Assembly (NCBI RefSeq): GCF_014873915.1
Contig: NZ_JADBEJ010000008.1
Location: 310,001-374,000, forward strand
Length of the DNA stretch: 64,000 nt
From: Amycolatopsis roodepoortensis
GTDB taxonomy: Bacteria > Actinomycetota > Actinomycetes > Mycobacteriales > Pseudonocardiaceae
Reading direction: 5' to 3'
Of this stretch, positions 55,718-64,000 are shown piece after piece. Both the position numbers and the translations under genes were made by a program. How positions within the stretch are numbered: position 1 is the first letter of the stretch; the number at the start of each line of letters is the position of its first letter. Under the pieces are notes generated by a model, which was given only the letters and a program-made list of their open reading frames with translations, did no database searches and was not told the origin of the DNA.

Positions 55718-57040
55718 GTGGAGAATCCGACCTTCCCGTCCGAATTCCTGTGGGGTGTTTCGACCTCCGCCTTCCAGATCGAGGGGGCGACCGGGGAAGG
55801 CGGCCGAGGACAGTCCATTTGGGACACTTTCACCGAAACGGAGGGAAAGATCGCGCGGGCTGAGCACGCCAAGGTAGCGGCCGATCACTTCCACCGCTAC
55901 TCCGAGGACATCGCGCTGATGGCCGAACTCGGCGTCGGCGCCTACCGGATGTCCTTCGCCTGGCCCAGGATCCAGCCCGGCGGCGAAGGCAAGCCCAACG
56001 CCGAAGGCCTTGCCTTCTATGACAAGTTGCTCGACGAAGTCTGCGCCGCCGGTATCGCGCCTGCCGGAACGCTCTTCCACTGGGACCTCCCGCAAGCGCT
56101 CGAAGACAAGGGCGGCTGGCTTTCCCGTGATACCGCCGAACGCTTCGGCGAGTACGCCGCCATCGTGGGCGAACGGTTCTCCGATCGGGTGAAAATGTGG
56201 ATCCCGCTCAACGAGCCCATGGTCATGTCGATCTTCGGCTACGCGATCGGCGAATACGCGCCCGGCAAAACGCTCCTGCTCGACGCCTTGCCCACCGCGC
56301 ACTACCAGAATCTCGCCCACGGTCTCGCCGTCCAGGCCCTCCGCGCCGCCGGAGCCCGCAGCGTCGGCACGGCCAACAACCATTCCCCGATCTGGCCCGC
56401 CTCCGATTCGCCGGAGGACAAGGCCGCGGGCGAATGGATCGACGCCCTCATCAATCGCACCTACGCGGATCCGGTGCTACTCGGCCGATACCCCGAACAA
56501 GTCGTCGAGCATCTGCCCGCGGGCTTCGCCGACGATCTGCCCACCATCGCGCAGCCACTCGACTTCTACGGGGTGAACTACTACGAGCCGCAGGGCGTCG
56601 CCGCGCCCGGCGAAGGCAATCCGCTTCCCTTCGAGCTTCGCGCGATCGAGGGATATCCCATGACCACCAACGATTCGCCGATCGTCCCGCACGGGCTGCG
56701 CGAGCTGCTCGTCGGTTTCCACGAGCGCTACCGCGAGCATCTGCCACCGGTCTACATCACCGAAAACGGGTGCAGTTTCGACGACGTCGTCGCCGAAGAC
56801 GGGCACGTCCACGACCAGGAGCGCATCGACTTCCTCCACAGTCACCTCGTCGCGGTGCGCGAGGCGATGGACGCCGGCGTCGACATCCGCGGGTACTTCG
56901 TCTGGTCGCTGATGGACAACTTCGAATGGTCGAAGGGTTACCAGCCGCGGTTCGGCCTGGTGCACATCGACTACGAGACGCTGAAGCGCACGCCGAAGGA
57001 TTCCTTCGGCTGGTACCGGGACCGGATCCGTCATGAGTGA
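55718..57040 (+). CDS. Family GH1 beta-glucosidase
   Basis: The 440-residue intracellular glycosidase has FLWGVSTSAFQIEGA, FHWDLPQAL, acid/base Glu166 in PLNEPMV, NYYEP, nucleophile Glu349 in YITENGCS and FVWSLMDNFEWSKGY, the complete GH1 set. There is no signal peptide. It hydrolyses beta-linked disaccharides or aryl glucosides imported by the overlapping MFS gene. GTG 55718. Expression is probably controlled by the divergent TetR regulator. Confidence 0.95.
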   Translation: MENPTFPSEFLWGVSTSAFQIEGATGEGGRGQSIWDTFTETEGKIARAEHAKVAADHFHRYSEDIALMAELGVGAYRMSFAWPRIQPGGEGKPNAEGLAFYDKLLDEVCAAGIAPAGTLFHWDLPQALEDKGGWLSRDTAERFGEYAAIVGERFSDRVKMWIPLNEPMVMSIFGYAIGEYAPGKTLLLDALPTAHYQNLAHGLAVQALRAAGARSVGTANNHSPIWPASDSPEDKAAGEWIDALINRTYADPVLLGRYPEQVVEHLPAGFADDLPTIAQPLDFYGVNYYEPQGVAAPGEGNPLPFELRAIEGYPMTTNDSPIVPHGLRELLVGFHERYREHLPPVYITENGCSFDDVVAEDGHVHDQERIDFLHSHLVAVREAMDAGVDIRGYFVWSLMDNFEWSKGYQPRFGLVHIDYETLKRTPKDSFGWYRDRIRHE

Positions 57041-58289
57041 GGTCCGGGAGCTGCCCGAGGCGCTCGCCGAGCCGGTCGCCAGGGTCCGCGCGGGCTGGAT
57101 GAGCCTGCTGTTCTTCGCGAACATCGCGCTCTGGCTCGGGGTCTACGCGCCCATCCAGGTCCTCCTGCCTAAACAGGCCGAACTACTGGACGCTGCCAAC
57201 AAGGAAGCGGTGTTCAGCCTGGTCACCGGGATCGGCGCGGTCGTCGCGCTGATCGCCAACCCGGCCGTCGGCCTCCTGTCGGACCGCACCTGTTCCGCCC
57301 GCGGCCGCCGTCATCCGTGGACGGCGGCCGGGGCGGCGGTCGCCGCGGCCGGGCTGCTCGTCCTCGCGTTCGCGCCGAACGTCGCGCTCATGGTGCTCGG
57401 CTGGTGCCTCGTCCAGGCGGGGCTGAACGGGATGCTCGCGATGCTGGTCTCGGCCATCGCGGACCGCGTGCCCGTGCCTCAGCGCGCGCAGGTCGGCGGG
57501 CTGGTCGGCATCGCCCAGATGCTCGGGACCGTGCTCGGCGCGGTGGTGGTCGTGGTGCTGCTCGACCTCGCCGGTCTTCCGCTGGGCTACGCGGCGTGCG
57601 CGGCCATCGTGCTGGCGGGCGCGGCGGCGTTCGTCCTGCGCACGCCGGACGCGCGGCTGCCGGTCGCGTACCGGCCGTCCGCCCGGACCCGGGACGTGCT
57701 CGCGAATCTGTGGATCTCCCCGCGCAGGCATCCGGACTTCGCCTGGGCGTGGGGCTGTCACTTCATGATCGGGCTCGGCAACGCCTTCGGGACGCTCTAC
57801 CTGCTGTTCTTCCTGAAGGACGCGGTGCACCACGAAGATCCGGACACCGGCCTGCTGATCATGATGGGGCTGTACGGCGCCGCACTCGTCGTCGGCGCGC
57901 TCATCGCCGGGCATTTCTCCGACAAATCGGGACGGCGCAAGCCGTACGTCCTCGCCGCGTCGGCGGTGATGGCCGTCGCCGCGGGGCTGCTGGTCGTCTG
58001 GCAGAACTGGACGGCCGCACTAGCGGCGTCGCCGTTGCTGGGTGTCGGTTTCGGCGCGTACATGGCCGTCGCGCTGGCGATGCTCACCCAGGTGCTGCCC
58101 GCCGCGCAGGACCGGGCGAAGGACCTCGGGGTCATCAACATCGCGAACTCGCTGCCGCAGGTGGTGGCGCCGATGCTGACCGCGCCGATTTTGGCCTACC
58201 TGGGCGGATATCCGAGCCTCTTCGCGGCTTCGGCGCTGTCCACCGTCATCGCCGCGGTGCTGGTCACGCGGGTGAAGGGCGTCCGCTAG
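57033..58289 (+). CDS. MFS transporter
   Basis: The 418-residue transporter has twelve predicted helices, with the loop 2-3 motif GLLSDRTCSARGRRHPW and the loop 8-9 motif GHFSDKSGRRKPYV, both of the sugar-porter/GPH-like MFS type. ATG 57033 overlaps the beta-glucosidase gene by eight bases, so it is likely the importer of that enzyme's substrate. A 16-bp stem terminator follows the stop. Confidence 0.92.
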   Translation: MSEVRELPEALAEPVARVRAGWMSLLFFANIALWLGVYAPIQVLLPKQAELLDAANKEAVFSLVTGIGAVVALIANPAVGLLSDRTCSARGRRHPWTAAGAAVAAAGLLVLAFAPNVALMVLGWCLVQAGLNGMLAMLVSAIADRVPVPQRAQVGGLVGIAQMLGTVLGAVVVVVLLDLAGLPLGYAACAAIVLAGAAAFVLRTPDARLPVAYRPSARTRDVLANLWISPRRHPDFAWAWGCHFMIGLGNAFGTLYLLFFLKDAVHHEDPDTGLLIMMGLYGAALVVGALIAGHFSDKSGRRKPYVLAASAVMAVAAGLLVVWQNWTAALAASPLLGVGFGAYMAVALAMLTQVLPAAQDRAKDLGVINIANSLPQVVAPMLTAPILAYLGGYPSLFAASALSTVIAAVLVTRVKGVR

Positions 58290-58300
58290 AACGTTGGAGA

Positions 58301-58352
58301 CCGCGGACCGGTGCCGGTCGGGGGAGGGGAGTGCAACGGCACCGGCCCGCGG
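58301..58352 (+). terminator. Terminator of the glucosidase/MFS operon
   Basis: 16-bp stem (58301-58316 with 58337-58352) with one mismatch and a 20-base loop, beginning 12 bases after the MFS stop. Confidence 0.75.
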
Positions 58353-58600
58353 GGTTCGGGGGATGGCAGCGCGCTCCGGGGCAGGTATCGCGCTGCGTTT
58401 GTGATCATCAACCTAGCGACCGATTACTGCCTTCGCTAGGTGTTCTGCCGATAATTTTCGATTAATCGCGGTGGGGACCGGAGTGATTACCGAGAGCGGC
58501 TCAACGCGTTCGGGGGTACGCGCGAACCGCCGCCGGCGAAGGCGAGATCGTGGCGTGGTTGCCGAGGGGGCGCTCGGACCGCCGTTCACTCGCCGGTCTT
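58353..58600. other. Intergenic region with an inverted repeat
   Basis: No gene is seen. CCTAGCGA (58412-58419) and TCGCTAGG (58433-58440) form an 8-bp inverted repeat with a 13-base loop, in an unusually AT-rich patch (58395-58470). It may be a regulator site or the terminator for the minus-strand gene ending at 58601. Confidence 0.45.
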
Positions 58601-58999
58601 TCAAGCTGTGATGGGACGACGCGGGTTGATCAGCGCGTGCCTGCCGGTGGTTTCGGCCGGGCTCACGCGGCTCTGCCCCGGAACGCGGCGCCGGCGGTCC
58701 TGGGAGGCCGCGGTCTGCTGGGGCGCGAGGCCGCCGGCGACCAGGTGCTCGTGCGCGACCTGCCATACCGAGCAGGGGGCCTTGCACTTGTGCCAGCGGG
58801 TCGAGCAGGTGGGGCAGTCCCCGCGCTCGTCGGGCTCGTGCGCCAGGAGCATCGCGCGCCAGCCTTCGGTCAGGCGGGGGAGCTCCGAGCGGGCGACCGA
58901 GACGAGCGACTGGGCGTCCGCCCGGTTCGCGAGATCGGAGAGCATGTCGAGGCGTTCCCAAACCGCGTTGCGGAGGACTTGCCCTAGGACCTGATCCAC
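58601..58999 (-). CDS. Unknown cysteine-containing protein
   Basis: The 132-residue protein starts at GTG 58999, 13 bases after the gene at 59013 ends, so the two are probably co-transcribed. It is helical at the N-terminus (VWERLDMLSDLANRADAQSLVSVARSE), followed by CPTCSTRWHKCKAPCSVWQVAHEHL, whose four cysteines and histidines may bind zinc. The tail is basic and Pro-rich. Its family is not recognised. Confidence 0.65.
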   Translation of the reverse strand: MDQVLGQVLRNAVWERLDMLSDLANRADAQSLVSVARSELPRLTEGWRAMLLAHEPDERGDCPTCSTRWHKCKAPCSVWQVAHEHLVAGGLAPQQTAASQDRRRRVPGQSRVSPAETTGRHALINPRRPITA

Positions 59000-59012
59000 G
59001 GAGAACTCACCG

Positions 59013-59441
59013 TTACCTTTCCGCCATCTTGGCGGCTTCGTTGAGCGCTGCCCTGAGCTGGCCGAGCTGGCCGGACGTCAGGCGCGCGGTCTCTCCCGGC
59101 GGCGAGACGAGAACCACCTGGTTGTCTTCGACGAACACGGTGACGGCGCGTTCACGGCTGATGAGATCGCCGCACTGCACGCGCCAGACCAGCTGTCCGC
59201 CTTCGTAACGGCGCACACTCGCGGTACGAGGGTCGACCGGGGCGGAAGGGGAGACCGGACGGCCGGCGCCGGGGGCGACGGCGACCGTCTGCTGACCGGC
59301 GGGGCCGGCCGCACGCAGGTGGCGCGTGGCCATACCGGGCCGTCCCGCGGTGATGGAGCCTGTTGCGATCGAGTCCACGAACTCCACTGGCTCTTCTCCG
59401 CTCTCTCGTTCCACGTCGTCTTCGTTTCCGCGTGTCCGCAC
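59013..59441 (-). CDS. Unknown small protein
   Basis: The 142-residue soluble protein has a compact C-terminal half (YEGGQLVWRVQCGDLISRERAVTVFVEDNQVVLVSPPGETARL) predicted as beta-strands with a final helix, and a low-complexity N-terminal half. GTG 59441 gives the longest form. GTG 59387, with GGAG upstream, is an equally good start and would remove 18 charged residues. No family was recognised. It is divergent from the NsdA-like regulator. Confidence 0.65.
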   Translation of the reverse strand: MRTRGNEDDVERESGEEPVEFVDSIATGSITAGRPGMATRHLRAAGPAGQQTVAVAPGAGRPVSPSAPVDPRTASVRRYEGGQLVWRVQCGDLISRERAVTVFVEDNQVVLVSPPGETARLTSGQLGQLRAALNEAAKMAER

Positions 59442-59705
59442 CTTTAGGGGGTTCGGAGACTTGGTAGCTCTCTGTGATCGCTGCCGGTGGCCGGTCGGTC
59501 ACGGAGATCTGACAACTACAGTGATGTGAAACCGAGTGCGATAGAAGGTCGAACCGCCGTCATAGCGGTGACCGGACGGGGTTTCACGGTAAGCGGTCAA
59601 ACGACTTCTGCCGGGCCGATCACGACGGGCGATCCGGTGTTTCGCACGGTTGAATAGGTGTGCCTACGCTGTTTCTCGACCCCAACGGAACTGTGAGGGG
59701 GCGCA

Positions 59706-61118
59706 ATGGACGCCAGTATCGGTGGCGGCGCTGTCGCCGGCTCGGACGCTGCAAGCGGTTCGGGTCGCCAGAGTCACCCCGTGCCACCGGATGCCTGGGA
59801 GCAGCCGGAGATGCGAGCCGCACTGGCCACACGGGAGATCTCGTCGGTGTACCGGCTGTTGCGCAAGCACGGTGTTTCGCAGCGTCAGATCGCCGCGATG
59901 ACCGGCCAGTCGCAGTCCGAGGTGTCCGAGATCCTCAAGGGTCGCCAGGTGATGGCGTACGACGTGCTCACCCGCATCGCTGACGGCCTTGGTGTCCCCC
60001 GTGGATACATGGGTCTCGCCTATGACGAGGCGACAGCGATAAAGGTCGTCGGTGCTGCCGACGGCCAGCAGGCGGAGGAGGACGAGTCCGTGAAGCGACG
60101 GAGGTTCCTCGCGCACGCCGCCCAGGTCACGATGGGCGCGGCGGTGTTCGGTCCGGAATCGGGTACGTGGTCGGCGGGGCCCGCGAAGACGCCCGCCCCC
60201 GGGCGGATCGGCATGACCGACGTCCGCCAGGTGGAAGCCGCGACCAGAGCGCTCCGGTCCCTCGACTACCAGTACGGCGGCGGTTTCTGCCGCGACGCCG
60301 TGGTCGCCCAGCTGTCCTGGGGACAGCAGATGCTCGAGTCCAGCGGCACCGAGATGGTCAAGAGCAGGCTGTACGTCGCGCTCGCCGACCTGCACAGTCT
60401 CGCGGGCTGGACCTCCTTCGACACCGGCCTCATGGATTCCGCCCGCGGCCACTTCGCGAACGCGCTGGACCTGGCCAAACAGGGCGACAGCCACCCGCTG
60501 GTCGCCAACGTCCTCTACCGGATGGGCCGGGTCTACCTGCACAACGACGCCCCCAACGACGCGCTGAAACTGTTCCAGCTCGGCCAGATCGCCGCCCAGG
60601 AATCGGGCTCCGAGCTGGCGGTCGCCGTGCTCTGCGCCAACGAGGCCTGGGCCTACGCGATGATGGGCAACGAGGAGCAGGCCACGAAGCTGCTCGGCCG
60701 GAGCAAGGACGAGTTCGCCCGCGCCGATCTGGCCGAGGCCGAGTCCTGGGTCAAGTTCTTCACCGAGACCGACGTCTACGCCATGATCGGCACGGTCCAC
60801 ACCGTGCTCGCCGAGAAGAACGCCGAGCACACCAAGTACGCCATCCCGGCGCTCACCAAGGCCGTCGAGTCCTACACCGACGACATGGCCCGCAGCAAGA
60901 CGTTCATGCTCAGCGCCCTGGCCACGAATCACCTGCTCGAGGGCGATCTCGACCACGGCGCGAAGGTGGGCTCGAAGGCCATCGACTGTGCCGAGGGCAT
61001 CAAGTCGGAGCGGGTGAAGGACCGGATGCGGCCGCTGCAGGTCGAGGCGGAACGCCGCCGGAACAACGCCGACGCCCGTGACCTCGCCGACCGCCTCAAC
61101 TCGTTCTACGCCGCCTGA
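59706..61118 (+). CDS. HTH/TPR-like regulator, NsdA-like
   Basis: The 470-residue protein has an Xre-type HTH (residues about 55-100, RQIAAMTGQSQSEVSEILKGRQV), a linker with RRRFLAHAAQVTMGAAVFG resembling a twin-arginine stretch seen in Streptomyces NsdA-type proteins, and a helical TPR-like C-terminal half (ALDLAKQGDSHPLVANVLYRMGRVYL). NsdA proteins negatively affect differentiation and antibiotic production. Equivalence here is inferred. ATG 59706 follows GAGGGGG. Its end overlaps the APH gene by 41 bases. Confidence 0.82.
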   Translation: MDASIGGGAVAGSDAASGSGRQSHPVPPDAWEQPEMRAALATREISSVYRLLRKHGVSQRQIAAMTGQSQSEVSEILKGRQVMAYDVLTRIADGLGVPRGYMGLAYDEATAIKVVGAADGQQAEEDESVKRRRFLAHAAQVTMGAAVFGPESGTWSAGPAKTPAPGRIGMTDVRQVEAATRALRSLDYQYGGGFCRDAVVAQLSWGQQMLESSGTEMVKSRLYVALADLHSLAGWTSFDTGLMDSARGHFANALDLAKQGDSHPLVANVLYRMGRVYLHNDAPNDALKLFQLGQIAAQESGSELAVAVLCANEAWAYAMMGNEEQATKLLGRSKDEFARADLAEAESWVKFFTETDVYAMIGTVHTVLAEKNAEHTKYAIPALTKAVESYTDDMARSKTFMLSALATNHLLEGDLDHGAKVGSKAIDCAEGIKSERVKDRMRPLQVEAERRRNNADARDLADRLNSFYAA

Positions 61119-62016
61119 GCCGACCGGCCCGGGCGGCCGGTTCACGCCCGCCATCCTGCGCGACGCCCTCGGGCGGACGTGCGATCTGCTGGGCGTGGAC
61201 CCCGAAGGCGCCCGCCTGCTGAGGTTCACCAACAACGCCGTCTACGAGCTGACGAGCGCGCCGTTCGTCGTCCGGATCGTCGGTTCGACCCGGCTGCGGC
61301 ATCGCGTCGGCACGGTCGTGCGGGTCGCGCGGCATTTCGAACGGCACGACGTGCCGGCCATCCGCCTCGTTCCGGGCCTCGACCAGCCGCTGCCGGTCGG
61401 CGAACATCTCGTGACGGTCTGGTGGAAGGTGCCGGGGACCGGCCGGAAGGCGAAGGCCGCCGATCTCGCCGAGCTGCTGCGCCGGGTCCACGCGCTCGAA
61501 CCGCCGGAAGGGCTCGCCGAATGGGCGCCGTTCGCCGCGGTCCGCGCCCGCGTTTCGGACGCGGAGGAGCTGGCCGACGGTGACCGGCGGTTCCTGCTCG
61601 AACGCTGCGCCGAGCTCGAAGCCGAGCTGGCGACCCTCGACTTCCCCCTGCCCCGCGGCCTCGTCCACGGTGACGCGCACACCGGGAATGTGATCCCGGG
61701 GCCGGACGGACCGGTGCTGTGCGATTTCGATTCGTCCTGTGTCGGGCCGCCGGAATGGGATCTGACACCGCTCGCCGTCGGCCGGGAACGGTTCGGTGAT
61801 CCACCCGCCCGCTATCGCGTGTTCGCGCGGCGATACGGATTCGACGTGACCACCTGGTCCGGGTTCGCGGTACTGCGTGCCATCCGTGAACTGAAGCTCA
61901 CGACGAGTGTTCTCCCGATTCTCCGCAGTCATCCCAGCGTGCGGGATGAACTGCGGAAACGGTTGAACGATCTTCGGAACGGCCGGACCGGGGCGCGCTG
62001 GAACCGGTATCGGTGA
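61078..62016 (+). CDS. Aminoglycoside phosphotransferase (APH) family kinase
   Basis: The 312-residue kinase-like protein has the Brenner motif LVHGDAHTGNVI (catalytic Asp) and VLCDFDSSCVGPPEWDL (metal Asp), and an N-lobe with TNNAVYELTSAPFVVRI. Family members phosphorylate aminoglycosides, choline, homoserine or similar alcohols, so it need not be a resistance enzyme. GTG 61078 overlaps the regulator's last 13 codons. It may be co-expressed with it. Confidence 0.88.
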   Translation: MTSPTASTRSTPPEPTGPGGRFTPAILRDALGRTCDLLGVDPEGARLLRFTNNAVYELTSAPFVVRIVGSTRLRHRVGTVVRVARHFERHDVPAIRLVPGLDQPLPVGEHLVTVWWKVPGTGRKAKAADLAELLRRVHALEPPEGLAEWAPFAAVRARVSDAEELADGDRRFLLERCAELEAELATLDFPLPRGLVHGDAHTGNVIPGPDGPVLCDFDSSCVGPPEWDLTPLAVGRERFGDPPARYRVFARRYGFDVTTWSGFAVLRAIRELKLTTSVLPILRSHPSVRDELRKRLNDLRNGRTGARWNRYR

Positions 62017-62079
62017 GTCACCCGGGAAAGGTATCTGCACGTGCATTCGCCGACGCCGAATGACCGTTCGTCGCTTGTC

Positions 62080-62110
62080 CGAATTCGCCGATCAATCGGT
62101 GACGAATTCG
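62080..62110. repeat. Nested palindromes between convergent genes
   Basis: CGAATTCG at 62080-62087 and 62103-62110 flanks the palindrome CCGATCAATCGG (62088-62099). The whole can fold as a hairpin. It lies between the APH and NB-ARC genes and may terminate one or both. No gene was found in 62017-62228. Confidence 0.45.
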
Positions 62111-62228
62111 CCCGGGCTAATCACTTCTCCCGGCCCAATGCTCCCCCGAATGTGCAACTTGCAACTACGCTGCGTCATTCGATTCGGCGGGTTCACCCGG
62201 TCGCCGGGTACCGATCGGTGGCGTCGGG

Positions 62229-64000
62229 TCAGAGCTGCTCCAGTCGCGTGCGCAGAGCGTCAGCCTCCGGGCGGCCGAGGCCGACGAGGATGGGCAACGC
62301 CCGGTCGTAGAACCGCCTGGCCTCGCCGGTGTTCCCCTCCGCCTCGGCGATCTCGCCGAAGGCGGACAGCGCCCTGGCGACCTCGAACCGCGACCCGCTG
62401 GCCTCCATGGTGGCGAGCGACGCCTCGAGTTCGGTCCGCGCGGCCGCGAGATCCCCGGCCGCGGTGAGGGCACGGCCGAGGTCGGTCCGGGCTCGGGCCA
62501 CGTTGTACGGATCGGCGGCCAGTACCTCGCGGGCGCGGGTGAGGTGCTCGATCGCGGGATCCGGCCGCCCGGCCTTGAGCTGGGTCGAGCCGAGGTTGAT
62601 CAGCGCGAGCCCGATGTCGTGCGTCCGGTTCCGGCTTTCGCTCAGCCGGTGATCCTCGGTGAACCACTTCACCGCGTCTTCGAGCCTGCCCTGCGCCAGC
62701 GCGACCAGGCCGAGCCCCTCCACCGAACGGATCTCGACGACCTCGTCCCCGGCCTTCCGCGCGGCTTCGCGGCCGGCCTCGTAATGCACGACGGCCTCGT
62801 CGTACCGGCCGCTGCCGCGGCAGGCGGCGCCACTGCGGTTGTGCATCAGGGCCTCGGCGGAGGCGTTGCCCCACGCCCGCGCGCACCGCACGCCGGCCTG
62901 GCTCACCTTCAGGAAGTCCGGATAGTGCTTGCGCAGCAGGAAGAGCGGCCACATCGCGGCGGCGAGCTGCCAGCCGAGTTCCGGCAGCTGCCACGTTTCG
63001 GCGGTCTCGACGGCGGCGATCAGGTTCTCGCGTTCCCGTTCGAGCCAGGCGAGTTCTTCTTCGGGGGACTCGAACGACACCGGCGTCGGCGGCCGGTACT
63101 CGTACCGGTACGGGATCGGGTCCTGGTCGGGGACCGTCATGACGGTGGTCTTCGACGCCGCGAAGAGGTACCACTCGAGCATGCGGCGCATCGCGATGTC
63201 GCGGTCGTACTCGTTGCCCGCAGTCTTCTCCTTGGCGTGCAGCCGCGCGAGGTCGTGGAAGGTGTACCGGTCGTCGCCGCGGTCGATCAGCAGGCCGACG
63301 TCGACGAGCTGGTCCAGCAGGTCTTCGGCGACCTCCTCGCGGACGGCGATCGACGCGGCGGCCACGCCGACGCCGAAGTCGGGGCCGGGATGCAGGCCGA
63401 GCGCCGCGTACAGCGCGGCCGCGTCCGAGGGGAGTTCGTCGTAGGAGAGGTTGAAGCTGGCTTCCACCGATTGCGCTTCTTTCGTCGACAGCGTGGCCAG
63501 TCGACGATATTCCTTCCCCAGCTCGGTGGCGATCTTCTCCAGCGACATCTTCGGCCGCCCCGCGAGCTTGGCGCTGACCGTGGTGAGGGCGATCGGCAGG
63601 CCGCCGCACAGCTCGGCGATGGCCCGCGCATGGGCGGCTTCGGCACCGACCCGCTCCTCGCCGACGGCGCGTCCCAGCAGTTCGGCGCTGTGCGTGGAAC
63701 CGAAGGGGGCCAGCTCGACCAGCCGCGCGCGATGTTCGGTCTGGAGCCTGCCCAGCCGGCGCCTCGACGTCACGATCACGAGGCTTTCGCCGCCGGTGGG
63801 CAGCAGCGGAAGCACCTGTTCGGTCGAACCGGCGTTGTCGAGCAGCACGAGCAACGGTCGCTCGGCGGTCGTCGTGCGGTAGAGGGCGGTGAGCTCCTCG
63901 ACGTCCGCGGGCAGCCCTTCCGGCGGAACACCCAAGGCCCGGAGGAACCGGCCGAGCGCTTCGCTCGCGGAGAGCGGGCCGTTGGTGCTGAAGCCGCCGA
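62229..64000 (-). CDS. NB-ARC/TPR signalling protein (5' part beyond the window)
   Basis: At least 590 residues are present and the frame stays open to the window end, so the start is missing. Visible: the end of an ATPase domain with PLSASEALGRFLRALGVPP, Walker B LLVLLDNAGS, VIVTSRRRLGRL and GGLPIALTT (GLPL motif), then helical repeats with TPR character (EAVVHYEAGREAARKAGDE, DAVKWFTEDHRLSESR). This is the arrangement of actinobacterial NB-ARC regulators, often with an N-terminal SARP or HTH domain, which cannot be seen here. It is separate from the 19964 STAND gene but of the same class. Confidence 0.88.
   Translation of the reverse strand, partial: GGFSTNGPLSASEALGRFLRALGVPPEGLPADVEELTALYRTTTAERPLLVLLDNAGSTEQVLPLLPTGGESLVIVTSRRRLGRLQTEHRARLVELAPFGSTHSAELLGRAVGEERVGAEAAHARAIAELCGGLPIALTTVSAKLAGRPKMSLEKIATELGKEYRRLATLSTKEAQSVEASFNLSYDELPSDAAALYAALGLHPGPDFGVGVAAASIAVREEVAEDLLDQLVDVGLLIDRGDDRYTFHDLARLHAKEKTAGNEYDRDIAMRRMLEWYLFAASKTTVMTVPDQDPIPYRYEYRPPTPVSFESPEEELAWLERERENLIAAVETAETWQLPELGWQLAAAMWPLFLLRKHYPDFLKVSQAGVRCARAWGNASAEALMHNRSGAACRGSGRYDEAVVHYEAGREAARKAGDEVVEIRSVEGLGLVALAQGRLEDAVKWFTEDHRLSESRNRTHDIGLALINLGSTQLKAGRPDPAIEHLTRAREVLAADPYNVARARTDLGRALTAAGDLAAARTELEASLATMEASGSRFEVARALSAFGEIAEAEGNTGEARRFYDRALPILVGLGRPEADALRTRLEQL

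Noticed and set aside
62229..63935. A complete gene starting at the TTG at 63935
   Set aside because: The frame stays open to the window end and reads PLSASEALGRFLRALG, the family's normal sequence, so the start lies beyond 64000.

Overview
The window is high-GC actinobacterial DNA with dense genes, many GTG and a few TTG starts, and frequent ATGA, GTGA or TGATG stop/start overlaps. A block in the order pabA (trpG type), then divergent pknB, pknA, pbpA, rodA, pstP, fhaB, fhaA, followed by a leucine tRNA, is the conserved near-origin block of Actinobacteria. The protein style (Gly/Tyr/Gln-rich FhaA, NB-ARC/TPR proteins, NsdA-like regulator) points to Pseudonocardiaceae, probably Amycolatopsis. 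That genus call is inference.

Layout. 1-8.2 kb: the 5' end of one gene, a drug-export type ABC pair facing a NarL-type two-component pair, an FprA-like ferredoxin reductase with a possible iron box, pabA, a second ABC pair and a small P-loop kinase. 8.3-17.8 kb: the cell-growth phosphorylation cluster (two Ser/Thr kinases, PP2C phosphatase, PBP2-type transpeptidase, SEDS glycosyltransferase, two FHA proteins). 17.95 kb: tRNA-Leu(CAG). 18.2-23.6 kb: an accessory block with a possibly leaderless unknown gene plus an Xre/ImmA-type metallopeptidase, a STAND ATPase whose P-loop lysine is arginine, and a transferase-like gene cut by a heptanucleotide repeat (a phase-variation candidate, out of frame here). 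23.7-30.6 kb: FKBP isomerase, large secreted penicillin-acylase-type hydrolase with a discoidin domain, a PLP enzyme, and a secreted Pro/Ser/Thr-rich protein with a lipoprotein class F sortase. 30.6-40.8 kb: patatin, a FadR-type regulator with a perfect TGGTNNNACCA operator, and an eight-gene catabolic operon (peptide-type ABC importer, aldehyde dehydrogenase, SDR, amidase).

40.8-42.7 kb: a two-gene AAA ATPase / DUF4276-like module bracketed by imperfect 42-bp direct repeats, a candidate transferred defence unit. 42.7-49.2 kb: two CitE/malyl-CoA lyase-type genes and two tandem paralogous membrane Ser/Thr kinases. 49.5-54.4 kb: an unknown protein, an NAD(P)-binding protein, a PRPP-synthetase paralogue, a sugar-lactone oxidase and a fold-III PLP enzyme. 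54.4-54.9 kb: non-coding, with three DnaA-box-like sites and two palindromes. 54.9-64 kb: TetR regulator, GH1 beta-glucosidase with an MFS transporter, two small unknown genes, an NsdA-like HTH/TPR regulator overlapping an APH-type kinase, and an NB-ARC/TPR protein cut by the window end.

The main points for follow-up are the heptamer switch, the repeat-flanked ATPase/DUF4276 module, a palindrome GTCCANNNTGGAC that recurs far more often than base composition predicts, and the sortase pair.
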